From NCBI GenBank assembly GCA_002898915.1, contig BEHO01000072.1, positions 1 to 6,267 of the forward strand: a stretch of DNA of 6,267 nucleotides, in the 5' to 3' direction. The notes below the pieces were generated by a model. The model was not told where the DNA came from, ran no database searches, and worked only from the letters and a program-made list of their open reading frames with translations. Shown here piece by piece: positions 1 to 4,823 of this stretch. This stretch comes from a bacterium HR12 (GTDB taxonomy: Bacteria; Actinomycetota; UBA4738; HRBIN12). Every line of letters starts with the position of its first letter. The first letter of the stretch is position 1. The position numbers and the translations under genes are program-made.

Positions 1-197
1 AGGTCGAGCATCCAGCGCGCGTACTCGACGAGGGTCGCGAAGTCCCCCTCGGCGAACAGCGGCCGGAGCAGGCCGAAGAACGGGTGCCGGCCCGGGTCGT
101 AGGCCTCGCGCACGCGCTCGAGGATCTCGCTCTCCGGACCGGAGCCTGCACCCGGAGCCTGCCCGCGTAGCCGTTGATCCTGACCGCCATGGCGCAC
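1..197 (-). CDS. Hypothetical protein, N-terminal part only (3' end beyond left edge)
   Basis: A leftward reading frame gives about 65 residues before the window edge. The convincing coding part begins near residue 22 and contains the stretches ESEILERVREAYDPGRHPFF and LVEYARWMLD, with strong G/C third positions. The start is uncertain. In this frame the only upstream start codon is GTG at 197-195, which directly abuts GGGAG and so has no normal ribosome-binding-site spacing. A well-spaced GGGAGG (202-197) sits 6-7 bases before ATG at 190-188, but that ATG is in a different frame. The first ~20 residues, rich in Gly, Gln and Arg, look unlike a normal protein start. The 'RHPFF' segment after a short helix loosely recalls heme-oxygenase-like (TenA/PqqC-type) proteins, but I do not assign the family. 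It could be an intact GTG-started gene, or one with a frameshift near its start. Confidence 0.55.
   Translation of the reverse strand, partial: MRHGGQDQRLRGQAPGAGSGPESEILERVREAYDPGRHPFFGLLRPLFAEGDFATLVEYARWMLD
139..162. repeat. Imperfect 13-bp tandem duplication inside the leftward gene
   Basis: The 11-mer CCGGAGCCTGC occurs at 139-149 and again at 152-162, a period of 13 bp with two mismatching spacer bases. The period is not a multiple of three, so gain or loss of one unit would shift the reading frame. It lies between the ATG with the good ribosome-binding site (190) and the part of the gene that looks coding. It may therefore be a slippage site, although removing exactly one copy does not by itself bring that ATG into the coding frame. 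Confidence 0.6.
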
Positions 198-233
198 CTC
201 CCGAGGGTCCGATGGGCGCCCACATGGAGCCCA

Positions 234-251
234 CCAACGTTGTCAAGTTGG
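234..251. promoter_or_regulatory. Inverted repeat overlapping a leftward -35-like TTGACA
   Basis: In the short region between the two divergent genes, CCAAC (234-238) and GTTGG (247-251) form an inverted repeat with an 8-bp spacer. The perfect palindrome CAACGTTG lies at 235-242. Read leftward, the spacer contains an exact TTGACA (246 to 241), a consensus -35 box for the leftward gene. The position 17 bp further on reads GTGGGC or nearby, a poor -10. A palindrome over a -35 box is a typical repressor site, and the adjacent helix-turn-helix protein would be the obvious candidate binder. That last link is inference. Confidence 0.35.
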
Positions 252-252
252 G

Positions 253-258
253 TATGAC
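253..258 (+). promoter_or_regulatory. Candidate -10 box for the helix-turn-helix gene (leaderless)
   Basis: TATGAC lies 8 bp before ATG 267, the spacing expected when transcription begins at or just before the start codon. No convincing ribosome-binding site separates them, only GGCGGG. No good -35 box is visible at 16-18 bp upstream, so the call rests on the -10 match and its distance to the start. Confidence 0.3.
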
Positions 259-266
259 GGCGGGCG

Positions 267-530
267 ATGGTTGAACCGCTCCCCGGGCTCGTGGACGCTA
301 CGGGCATGCCGGGCCCCCGACCCGACCGCCTGATGCCCTCCGAGCGCCGGCGCCTCCATCGGGCCGCGGCGGCCCGCGAGCGGGCCCGGGCGCGCCTCGA
401 GGAGGCCCAGCGGGCCTTCGCCGCGGAGGTCCGCTCCCTCGGCATCTCCGCCTGCGCGCGGGAGCTCGGCCTGTCCCGGCAGGCGCTCCGCCAGCGCGTG
501 GAGCGGATCGAGCGCCGCGGCCGCGCGTGA
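267..530 (+). CDS. Small helix-turn-helix protein (87 aa)
   Basis: The product is a short, Arg/Ala/Glu-rich, highly helical protein. Residues 24-56 form a charged, probably coiled-coil helix. Residues 59-82 read as a helix-turn-helix: ACARELGLSRQALRQRVERI has the usual Ala-Arg-Glu-Leu-Gly-Leu-Ser-Arg-Gln-Ala pattern of a DNA-recognition unit. Nothing follows the helix-turn-helix except a basic tail, so there is no visible ligand domain. Small proteins with a coiled coil followed by this kind of helix-turn-helix are common and mostly uncharacterised in high-GC actinobacteria, often in accessory DNA. The start at 267 is chosen for the -10-like TATGAC just upstream. Internal ATGs (codons 14 and 23) are alternatives and would leave the DNA-binding part intact. 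It probably acts as a local transcription regulator; targets are unknown, but the flanking palindrome at 234-251 is a candidate. Confidence 0.6.
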   Translation: MVEPLPGLVDATGMPGPRPDRLMPSERRRLHRAAAARERARARLEEAQRAFAAEVRSLGISACARELGLSRQALRQRVERIERRGRA

Positions 531-545
531 CCTCTTGCCCGACCT

Positions 546-567
546 ACGTTGCGCGAACGTTGCGCAA
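546..567. repeat. Phased direct and inverted repeats between the HTH gene and the tRNA fragment
   Basis: ACGTTGCGC occurs at 546-554 and again at 557-565, exactly 11 bp apart, about one helical turn. The same stretch contains TTGCGC (549-554) facing GCGCAA (562-567), and the perfect palindrome TTGCGCAA at 560-567. Such phasing is typical of sites bound cooperatively on one DNA face. Lying about 100 bp from a putative attachment core, they could be integrase arm-type or excisionase sites, or an operator for the helix-turn-helix protein. The rest of 531-661 shows no gene. Confidence 0.5.
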
Positions 568-661
568 ACACTCTTCTACTGGGGTCCACCACGTCCATCC
601 TGTATCGCCCCTGACCTGGGACGATGCCTCCGACCTGCGGTGACGTTCCGGCCGTGGGACC

Positions 662-705
662 GCTTTGGGAGCAGGAGGTCGGCGGTTCGAATCCGCCCGC
701 CCCGA
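662..705 (+). other. tRNA-Pro(UGG) 3' half without a 5' half: candidate attachment-site core
   Basis: Read rightward, the segment has the end of an anticodon stem (GC), the loop TTTGGGA (664-670) with anticodon TGG and the G37 typical of tRNA-Pro, and the 3' anticodon strand GCAGG. A 5-base variable region AGGTC follows, then a perfect T arm: GGCGG, loop TTCGAAT, CCGCC (681-697). The 3' acceptor strand CGCCCCG (698-704) and discriminator A705 complete it; CCA is not encoded. The partner 5' acceptor strand CGGGGCG, the D arm and the outer 5' anticodon stem are absent upstream; at 659-661 only c660 still fits. A 3' tRNA half from the anticodon loop to the last base is what tRNA-targeting tyrosine integrases use as the att core. 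In this orientation the integrated element would lie to the left and the chromosome to the right. A decayed tRNA is the alternative. It is not a functional tRNA gene. Confidence 0.7.
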
Positions 706-722
706 CGGGGAACCGGGTCCGG

Positions 723-2576
723 CTACGCCCTCCGGCGTCCGGCCCGGGGAGCCGCCTCCAGCAGCTCGGTGAGCCGGCGAGCGCTGACGAGGTGGCCCTC
801 CTCCACGGCCGTCTCCAGCGACCGACGGATGATGGCCTCGGCCTCCGGGGCTCCCCGCGCCACGAGCACCTCCGCCTGGGCCAGCCGGGCCTCGAACAGG
901 GCGTGCGGCAGCCGTCCGGCCAGCGCCGCCTCCGCCATCCGTTCGGCCTCCTCCAGCTCGCCCCGGGCGACGAGGGCGAGCGCGAGCCGCGCCGCCGCCC
1001 ACGACGCGAACAGCGGGAGCCCCTCCGCCGCCGCCAGCGCTTCGCGGAACGTGGCCTCGGCCGCAGCCGGGCCCTTCAGGGCCGTCCGGGCGATCCCCAC
1101 CCCTCGGAGGGCCGCGGCCGTCCACTCCCGGTGGCCGAGCTCCCGGGCGATCCGGAGGCTCGCCTCGGCGTCCGCGAGCGCCTCCTCGCCCCTGCCGAGC
1201 GCGGCCAGGGCCTCGCTCCGGTGCCAGAGGCAGTAGCAGGTCATCTCCCGGTGCCGGAGCTCGCGGGCGATCTCGAGGGCGCGGTCGATCTCCCCGAGGC
1301 CGTCCCGGGCCCGCTCCATGTGGACGAGGCCGTGACCGCGGGTGGAGCGGGGGGTGATGGAGCGGAAGGGGTCCCCGGTCTCCTCGAACAGGTCGGCGAC
1401 CTCCCCGAACGCCTCCACGCCGGCCCGGATGTGGCCGGCGAGGAACGTCATCATGGCCCGCAGGTCGAGGATCCTGGCGCGGCCGTGGCGGTCGCCCAGC
1501 CGGTCGAAGATCGCGAGGGCCTCGTCGGCCCGGCGCTCGCAGTCCTCCAGGTGCCCGAGGTTCATGTCGATCACGGCCATCGCGGCGAGCGCCTCGGCCC
1601 TCGCCGGCGGGTCGTCGCCGGCCTCCGCGAGGGCCAGCTCCGCCAGGCGCGACGCCCGGCGGTAGTCGTCGGCCCCGGCGGCGAAGCCCGCCATCCGGGA
1701 GAGGGCGAGCGAGCGGAGCGAGGCGCCCCGCGCCCCGCCCAGCGCGCCCTTGAGCTCCTCGTCGAGGACGTTCCCGCCCACGACCCTCCGCAGGGACTCG
1801 TCGACGCCCAGATCCCCCCGGAGCACCCCGACGTGGAGCTGGACCGCCTCGGGGGAGGGGTCCACGCCGAGCTCCTCCGCCAGGCCCCGGCGGAGCTCCT
1901 CGTAGGCGCGGAGCGCGCCCGCCCGGTCGCCGGAGAGGTAGAGCGCCCGCATGAGGAGCATCCGCGCGGCCTCCCGGAGCGGCTCGCGGGCCACCGCCAT
2001 CTCGGCGAACTCGACCGCCCGGGCGGGGTCTCCCAGCCGGAGGGCGGCCTCCGCGGCCCCCTCCAGAGCCTCGAGGTGGAGCCGGCCGAGCTCGGCGCGG
2101 ACAGGCCCCGCCCAGTCGGCGTAGGCGTCCTCCGCGAGCGGTTCCCCGCGCCACCACCCGAGGGCGCGGGCGAACGATCCGAGGGCCCCTCTCCAATCCC
2201 CGAGGGCGAGGGCCGCGCGGCCCAGCTCCGTCAGGGACCGGAACCGCTCCGCGTCGATCACGCAGCCCTCGCCGGGCGCGAAGGCGTAGCCCCCCTCGCC
2301 GGTGACGATCAGCGCGGGGTCGCCGAGGGCCCGGCGCGCCCGGTGGACCAGGACCTCGAGGCTCGCGGCGGGATCGGCGGGGGAGCGCTCCGCCCAGAGG
2401 GCGTCGGCCAGGGCGTCCCTCGGCACGAGCTCGCCGCGGCGGCTCGCGAGCAGCCGGATCAGCGTGCGGACCCGGCGTCCGCCGAACTCCCGCGCGGGGA
2501 CCTCCGCGTCCCCGCGTCGCACGACGAAGCGGCCCAGGAGCCGGACCTCCACCTGCGTCCGCCGCGCTCCCGACAT
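723..2576 (-). CDS. BTAD/SARP-type transcriptional regulator with TPR-like C-terminal half (617 aa)
   Basis: This is a probable transcription activator. Residues ~8-100 form an OmpR/SARP-type winged helix (VRLLGRFVVRRGD, then LIRLLASRRGELVPRDALAD, then the wing GEGGYAFAPG). Residues ~105-250 form a bacterial transcriptional activator (BTAD) domain, ending in the hallmark ALYLSGDRAGALRAYEELRR and GLAEELGVDPSPEA. From about 280 to 605 the protein is Ala/Leu/Arg-rich helical repeat, with TPR-like units such as ERRADEALAIFDRLGDRHGR and EEALADAEASLRIARELGH. There is no P-loop NTPase between BTAD and the repeats, unlike large AfsR-type regulators. The start ATG 2576 is chosen because a TACAGT -10 box lies 9 bp before it; ATG 2606 would add ten residues but lies upstream of that box. 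The gene is divergent from the flavoprotein/cupin pair, 39 bp apart, so it may control them. Its stop is 17 bp from the tRNA fragment. Confidence 0.88.
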   Translation of the reverse strand: MSGARRTQVEVRLLGRFVVRRGDAEVPAREFGGRRVRTLIRLLASRRGELVPRDALADALWAERSPADPAASLEVLVHRARRALGDPALIVTGEGGYAFAPGEGCVIDAERFRSLTELGRAALALGDWRGALGSFARALGWWRGEPLAEDAYADWAGPVRAELGRLHLEALEGAAEAALRLGDPARAVEFAEMAVAREPLREAARMLLMRALYLSGDRAGALRAYEELRRGLAEELGVDPSPEAVQLHVGVLRGDLGVDESLRRVVGGNVLDEELKGALGGARGASLRSLALSRMAGFAAGADDYRRASRLAELALAEAGDDPPARAEALAAMAVIDMNLGHLEDCERRADEALAIFDRLGDRHGRARILDLRAMMTFLAGHIRAGVEAFGEVADLFEETGDPFRSITPRSTRGHGLVHMERARDGLGEIDRALEIARELRHREMTCYCLWHRSEALAALGRGEEALADAEASLRIARELGHREWTAAALRGVGIARTALKGPAAAEATFREALAAAEGLPLFASWAAARLALALVARGELEEAERMAEAALAGRLPHALFEARLAQAEVLVARGAPEAEAIIRRSLETAVEEGHLVSARRLTELLEAAPRAGRRRA

Positions 2577-2585
2577 CGCAAGCGA

Positions 2586-2614
2586 ACTGTAAGCGCGGGG
2601 GCGCATCCTGGCGA
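2586..2614 (-). promoter_or_regulatory. Predicted promoter of the BTAD regulator (leaderless)
   Basis: Read leftward, TCGCCA (2614-2609, four of six matches to TTGACA) is followed after 17 bp by TACAGT (2591-2586, a TAnnnT -10 box), then 9 bp to ATG 2576. That places the transcript start about at the start codon, consistent with the lack of a ribosome-binding site. The element lies almost entirely in the 39-bp gap to the divergent flavoprotein gene, so the two transcription units must share or compete for this DNA. For the rightward gene only a weak CATCCT (2604-2609), 6 bp before ATG 2616, can be proposed. Confidence 0.4.
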
Positions 2615-2615
2615 C

Positions 2616-3227
2616 ATGGGCGGCCTCTATCACGACGGCAACAGGGCGCTCCAGGACCGGTTCGACACCCGGCGTCTCGCGGACCGGATCGCGGAGAGGA
2701 TCGTCCACGACGTCATCTCCCCCCACGAGGCCGAGTTCATCGAGTCGCGCGACATGTTCTTCATCGCGACGGCCGACGAGGAGGGCCGGCCGAACTGCTC
2801 CTACAAGGGAGGCGACCCCGGCTTCGTGCGGGTCGTGGACGAGACGACGCTGGCCTTCCCGAACTACGACGGGAACGGGATGTACCTCTCCATGGGCAAC
2901 CTGCTCGAGAACCCGAACGTGGGGCTGCTCTTCATCGACTTCGAGCGAGGACGCCGGATGCGCGTGAACGGGCTGGCGAGCGTCGACGAGAACGACGAGC
3001 TGATGGCCGAGTACCCGAGGGCGCAGTTCGTCGTCCGCGTACGCGTTCGCGAGGTCTTCCCGAACTGCCCCCGGTACATCCATCGGTACCGGCGGGTGGA
3101 GGCATCCGCGTTCGTCCCGCGCGAGGGATGTGAGACCCCGGTCCCGGCGTGGAAGCGGTCGGACTGGGCGACGGACGTCCTGCCCGAGCACGACCCGGCG
3201 CGGGACCCCGACGCCACGGTGGTGTGA
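2616..3227 (+). CDS. Pyridoxamine 5'-phosphate oxidase-like FMN-binding split-barrel protein (203 aa)
   Basis: The protein belongs to the PPOX-like split-barrel superfamily, whose members bind FMN or related cofactors and carry out varied redox reactions; the substrate here is unknown. A helical N-terminus (YHDGNRALQDRFDTRRLADR, residues 5-24) precedes the barrel. Strand FFIATADEEGRPNCSYKGGD (48-67) is the typical first hairpin. FPNYDGNGMYLSMGNLLENP (81-100) is the conserved region that usually contacts flavin phosphate, and GLLFIDFERGRRMRVNG (103-119) is the core barrel strand. The C-terminus (FPNCPRYIH, 148-156, and TPVPAWKRSDW, 174-184) is characteristic of a bacterial subgroup of about 200 residues, so the gene looks complete. 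ATG 2616 has no clear ribosome-binding site, and an earlier start would run into the regulator's promoter. It probably forms an operon with the cupin gene 25 bp downstream. True PLP biosynthesis (PdxH) is unlikely. Confidence 0.87.
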   Translation: MGGLYHDGNRALQDRFDTRRLADRIAERIVHDVISPHEAEFIESRDMFFIATADEEGRPNCSYKGGDPGFVRVVDETTLAFPNYDGNGMYLSMGNLLENPNVGLLFIDFERGRRMRVNGLASVDENDELMAEYPRAQFVVRVRVREVFPNCPRYIHRYRRVEASAFVPREGCETPVPAWKRSDWATDVLPEHDPARDPDATVV

Positions 3228-3242
3228 GGCGAGAGAGCGGAC

Positions 3243-3247
3243 GGAGG
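3243..3247 (+). promoter_or_regulatory. Ribosome-binding site of the cupin gene
   Basis: GGAGG lies 5 bp before ATG 3253. It is the clearest Shine-Dalgarno sequence in the window and decides this start against the open frame that continues upstream to 3130. Confidence 0.75.
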
Positions 3248-3252
3248 CGAGC

Positions 3253-3618
3253 ATGACCGACGGCATCACCGAGCTGGAGAAGAAGCGCTTCGACGCGCCC
3301 GACGAGACGCGGACGCCCTTCGCCAAGGGCAGGATCGACGTCGTGACCCTCGGCGGCCTCGTCTTCAGTCGGGAGACGCTGGAGCCCGGATGGCGGTGGT
3401 CGGAGCACGTCAAGCCGACCGTCGGCACCGAGAGCTGCCAGAAGTACCACGTGAAGTACATCCTTTCGGGGCGGCAGCGCGTGGTCATGGAGGACGGCAC
3501 CGAGCTCGTGCTGGAGCCGGGCGACGTGGCGGTGATGCCGCCCGGGCACGACGCCTGGGTGGAGGGCGACGAGCCGAACGTGCTGCTCGAGCTGATCGGC
3601 CTGGTGCAACCGCCGTAG
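3253..3618 (+). CDS. Cupin-domain protein (121 aa)
   Basis: This is a single-domain cupin, a small beta-barrel that usually holds a divalent metal. The N-terminal ~25 residues are an extended lead-in. The first half-motif contains WSEHVKPTVGTESCQKYH (49-66), with metal-ligand candidates His52 and His66, leading into ILSGRQRVVMEDGTELVL. The second half-motif is EPGDVAVMPPGHDAWVEGDE (88-107), with His99. The HVKP...SC...H plus PPGHDAWV signature is shared by a recognisable group of small bacterial cupins of unknown function. It departs from the textbook HxH pair, so the metal site may be unusual. No signal peptide is seen; it is probably cytoplasmic. The ribosome-binding site and 25-bp spacing place it in one operon with the split-barrel protein, suggesting linked redox or sensing roles, which is inference. 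Catalytic and ligand-sensing roles are both possible. Confidence 0.87.
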   Translation: MTDGITELEKKRFDAPDETRTPFAKGRIDVVTLGGLVFSRETLEPGWRWSEHVKPTVGTESCQKYHVKYILSGRQRVVMEDGTELVLEPGDVAVMPPGHDAWVEGDEPNVLLELIGLVQPP

Positions 3619-3644
3619 GCGCCAGCGGATTCCCGCCCTCGCCG

Positions 3645-3650
3645 TAGGCT
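3645..3650 (+). promoter_or_regulatory. Candidate -10 box before the small ORF and radical SAM gene
   Basis: TAGGCT lies 10 bp before ATG 3661, a spacing that fits a leaderless or very short-leader transcript. It lies within the second copy of a 10-bp direct repeat, CGCCGTAGGC (3611-3620 and 3640-3649), whose first copy spans the cupin stop codon. No good -35 box is visible. It could be chance; the alternative is read-through from the cupin operon. Confidence 0.3.
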
Positions 3651-3660
3651 GGGATCGGCG

Positions 3661-3729
3661 ATGCGGTACGGGCGGGTCTTCGTCTCGCTCGAGGATCCCT
3701 CGGCGTTCCTGCGCGAGCTCACCGGCTGA
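3661..3729 (+). CDS. Possible 22-residue small protein upstream of the radical SAM gene
   Basis: ATG 3661 to TGA 3727-3729 encodes a 22-residue peptide beginning MRYGRVFVSLEDPSAF and ending LRELTG. Nearly every codon after the start has G or C at the third position (only GAT departs), as in the real genes here, so it resembles genuine coding sequence. It lies in frame with the cupin gene but after that gene's stop. TAGGCT sits 10 bp before its ATG, allowing leaderless translation; no ribosome-binding site is seen. Its stop is 16 bp before the radical SAM start, so it could be translated from the same transcript. It could be a small protein or peptide, a leader ORF, or the C-terminal remnant of a lost gene. 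I recognise no family. Confidence 0.35.
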   Translation: MRYGRVFVSLEDPSAFLRELTG

Positions 3730-3745
3730 GCATCGGGGGGTCGGC

Positions 3746-4813
3746 ATGGCGCTCCGCGCCTGCGCCGTCTGCGGTCGTCGGGTCCCGGCCCTCGCTCGGG
3801 AGCTCGGCGTGTGCGGTCCGTGCATCCGGCGGGACCCCCAGCGATCGGCCGCCCTCGTCCGGGAGGCGCACGCGCGGGCCCGCCGGGCCTTCGGCCTCCC
3901 GGTCGAGGCGCCCAGGTCCGAGGGCGGCGTGCGGTGCGGCCTGTGCGCTTGGGGGTGCGTGATCGGCGAGGGCGAGCGGGGGTTCTGCGGCCTCCGGACC
4001 GTGCGGGGCTCGAGGCTCGTGCACCTCGCGGGGACGCCCCGCCGCGGGCTGCTGCGCTGGTACCGAGATCCCCTGCCCACCAACTGCGTCGCCGACTGGG
4101 TCTGCCCGGGGCACGGTCGATCCGGCGACCAAAACCTCGCGGTGTTCTACGGCTCGTGCACGTTCGACTGCATGTTCTGCCAGAACTGGCAGTACCGGTC
4201 GATGACGGCCGAGCCCGGTGGGCTCACGACGGCCTGGGAGCTCGCCGCCGTGGCGAACCCTCGCACGTTCTGCGTCTGCTTCTTCGGGGGCGACCCCTCC
4301 TCGCAGATGCCCCACGCGCTCGCCTCCGGTCGCCTCCTCGCCGAGCGGGGCGTGCGGGTCTGCTGGGAAACGAACGGGAGCATGCACCCGAGGTTCCTCG
4401 AGCGGGCCGTCGAGCTCTCGCTCTCGACCGGCGGGATCGTGAAGTTCGACCTGAAGGCGATGAACGAGGACCTGCACGTCGCGCTGACGGGAGCGAGCAA
4501 CCGCAGGACGCTCGAGAACTTCGCCCGGGCCGCGTCCCGCATCGCCGAGCGCCCGGACCCACCGCTCGTCGTGGCGAGCACGCTGCTCGTGCCGGGCTAC
4601 GTCGACGCCGAGGAGGTGGGCGTCATCGCGCGGTTCGTGGCGTCGTTCGACCCCGGGATCCCCTACGCCCTCCTCGCGCTCGCGCCCCACTTCGCCATGG
4701 CCGACCTGCCGCGGACGTCCCGGCGCCACGCGCAGCAGGCGCTGGAGGCCGCGAGGTCCGCCGGCCTGATCCGCGTCTGCCTCGGCAACGTCCACCTCCT
4801 GGCCCGCACGTGA
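3746..4813 (+). CDS. Radical SAM protein, pyruvate-formate-lyase-activase/AmmeMemoRadiSam-like (355 aa)
   Basis: This is a radical SAM enzyme: a 4Fe-4S cluster cleaves S-adenosylmethionine to start radical chemistry. The cluster motif CxxxCxxC is Cys138, Cys142 and Cys145 in GSCTFDCMFCQNWQ. Other core elements follow in order: GGDP (181-184, in the position of the GGE motif), CWETNG (206-211), KFDLKAMN (233-240) and LLVPGYVD (280-287), as in PflA-type activases. The N-terminus adds cysteine pairs Cys6/Cys9 and Cys23/Cys26, like a zinc ribbon. A second set, Cys64/Cys67/Cys71/Cys81 in CGLCAWGCVIGEGERGFCG, matches the region preceding the core in AmmeMemoRadiSam-type proteins. Cys114 and Cys120 flank the conserved PLPTNCVADWVC. 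The substrate is unknown. No glycyl-radical enzyme, AMMECR1 or Memo gene is in view. ATG 3746 follows a G-rich run (3735-3740) acting as a weak ribosome-binding site. It is convergent with the subtilase gene. Confidence 0.88.
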   Translation: MALRACAVCGRRVPALARELGVCGPCIRRDPQRSAALVREAHARARRAFGLPVEAPRSEGGVRCGLCAWGCVIGEGERGFCGLRTVRGSRLVHLAGTPRRGLLRWYRDPLPTNCVADWVCPGHGRSGDQNLAVFYGSCTFDCMFCQNWQYRSMTAEPGGLTTAWELAAVANPRTFCVCFFGGDPSSQMPHALASGRLLAERGVRVCWETNGSMHPRFLERAVELSLSTGGIVKFDLKAMNEDLHVALTGASNRRTLENFARAASRIAERPDPPLVVASTLLVPGYVDAEEVGVIARFVASFDPGIPYALLALAPHFAMADLPRTSRRHAQQALEAARSAGLIRVCLGNVHLLART

Positions 4814-4823
4814 GGACCCTCAC
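4810..4823. repeat. Palindrome spanning both convergent stop codons
   Basis: GTGAGG (4810-4815) and CCTCAC (4818-4823) form a perfect 6-bp inverted repeat around AC. The rightward TGA (4811-4813) and the leftward TGA (4822-4820) are its two arms. As RNA it would give a 5-bp stem with a 4-base loop on either strand. It is too short and lacks a U-run for a classical terminator, but no other termination signal lies between the genes. Confidence 0.45.

Noticed and set aside
629..705. A complete functional tRNA-Pro
   Set aside because: The 5' acceptor strand, D arm and proper 5' anticodon stem are missing: A27 faces G43 and C29 faces A41, and no CGGGGCG lies at the expected place.
700..710. CCCCG-A-CGGGG as a terminator for the leftward BTAD gene
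   Set aside because: The effective stem is four base pairs with a 3-base loop and there is no U-run. Most of it is explained by the tRNA acceptor strand.
662..740. A circularly permuted tRNA, since CGGGG follows the 3' half at 706-710
   Set aside because: Only five bases match the expected acceptor strand; no D arm or 5' anticodon stem follows.
544..2196. A leftward 550-residue frame including GRADSNRRPPAPKAV
   Set aside because: It is out of frame with the BTAD regulator and is low-complexity Pro/Gly/Arg. The GRADSNRRPPAP stretch is the well-known false translation of the reverse strand of a tRNA T arm, here 681-705.
624..3227. A very long rightward open frame running into the split-barrel gene
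   Set aside because: Only its last 203 codons look like a known family. The upstream part is the antisense of the BTAD regulator, is Pro/Arg/Gly-rich, and is open only because stop codons are rare at this GC content.
2577..3722. A leftward N-terminal extension of the BTAD regulator, to 999 residues
   Set aside because: The extension is antisense to the split-barrel and cupin genes and has no domain character. The winged helix begins just after ATG 2576, which has its own -10 box.
3719..4795. Leftward frame opposite the radical SAM gene
   Set aside because: It is antisense to a gene with clear radical SAM motifs and has shadow-like composition.
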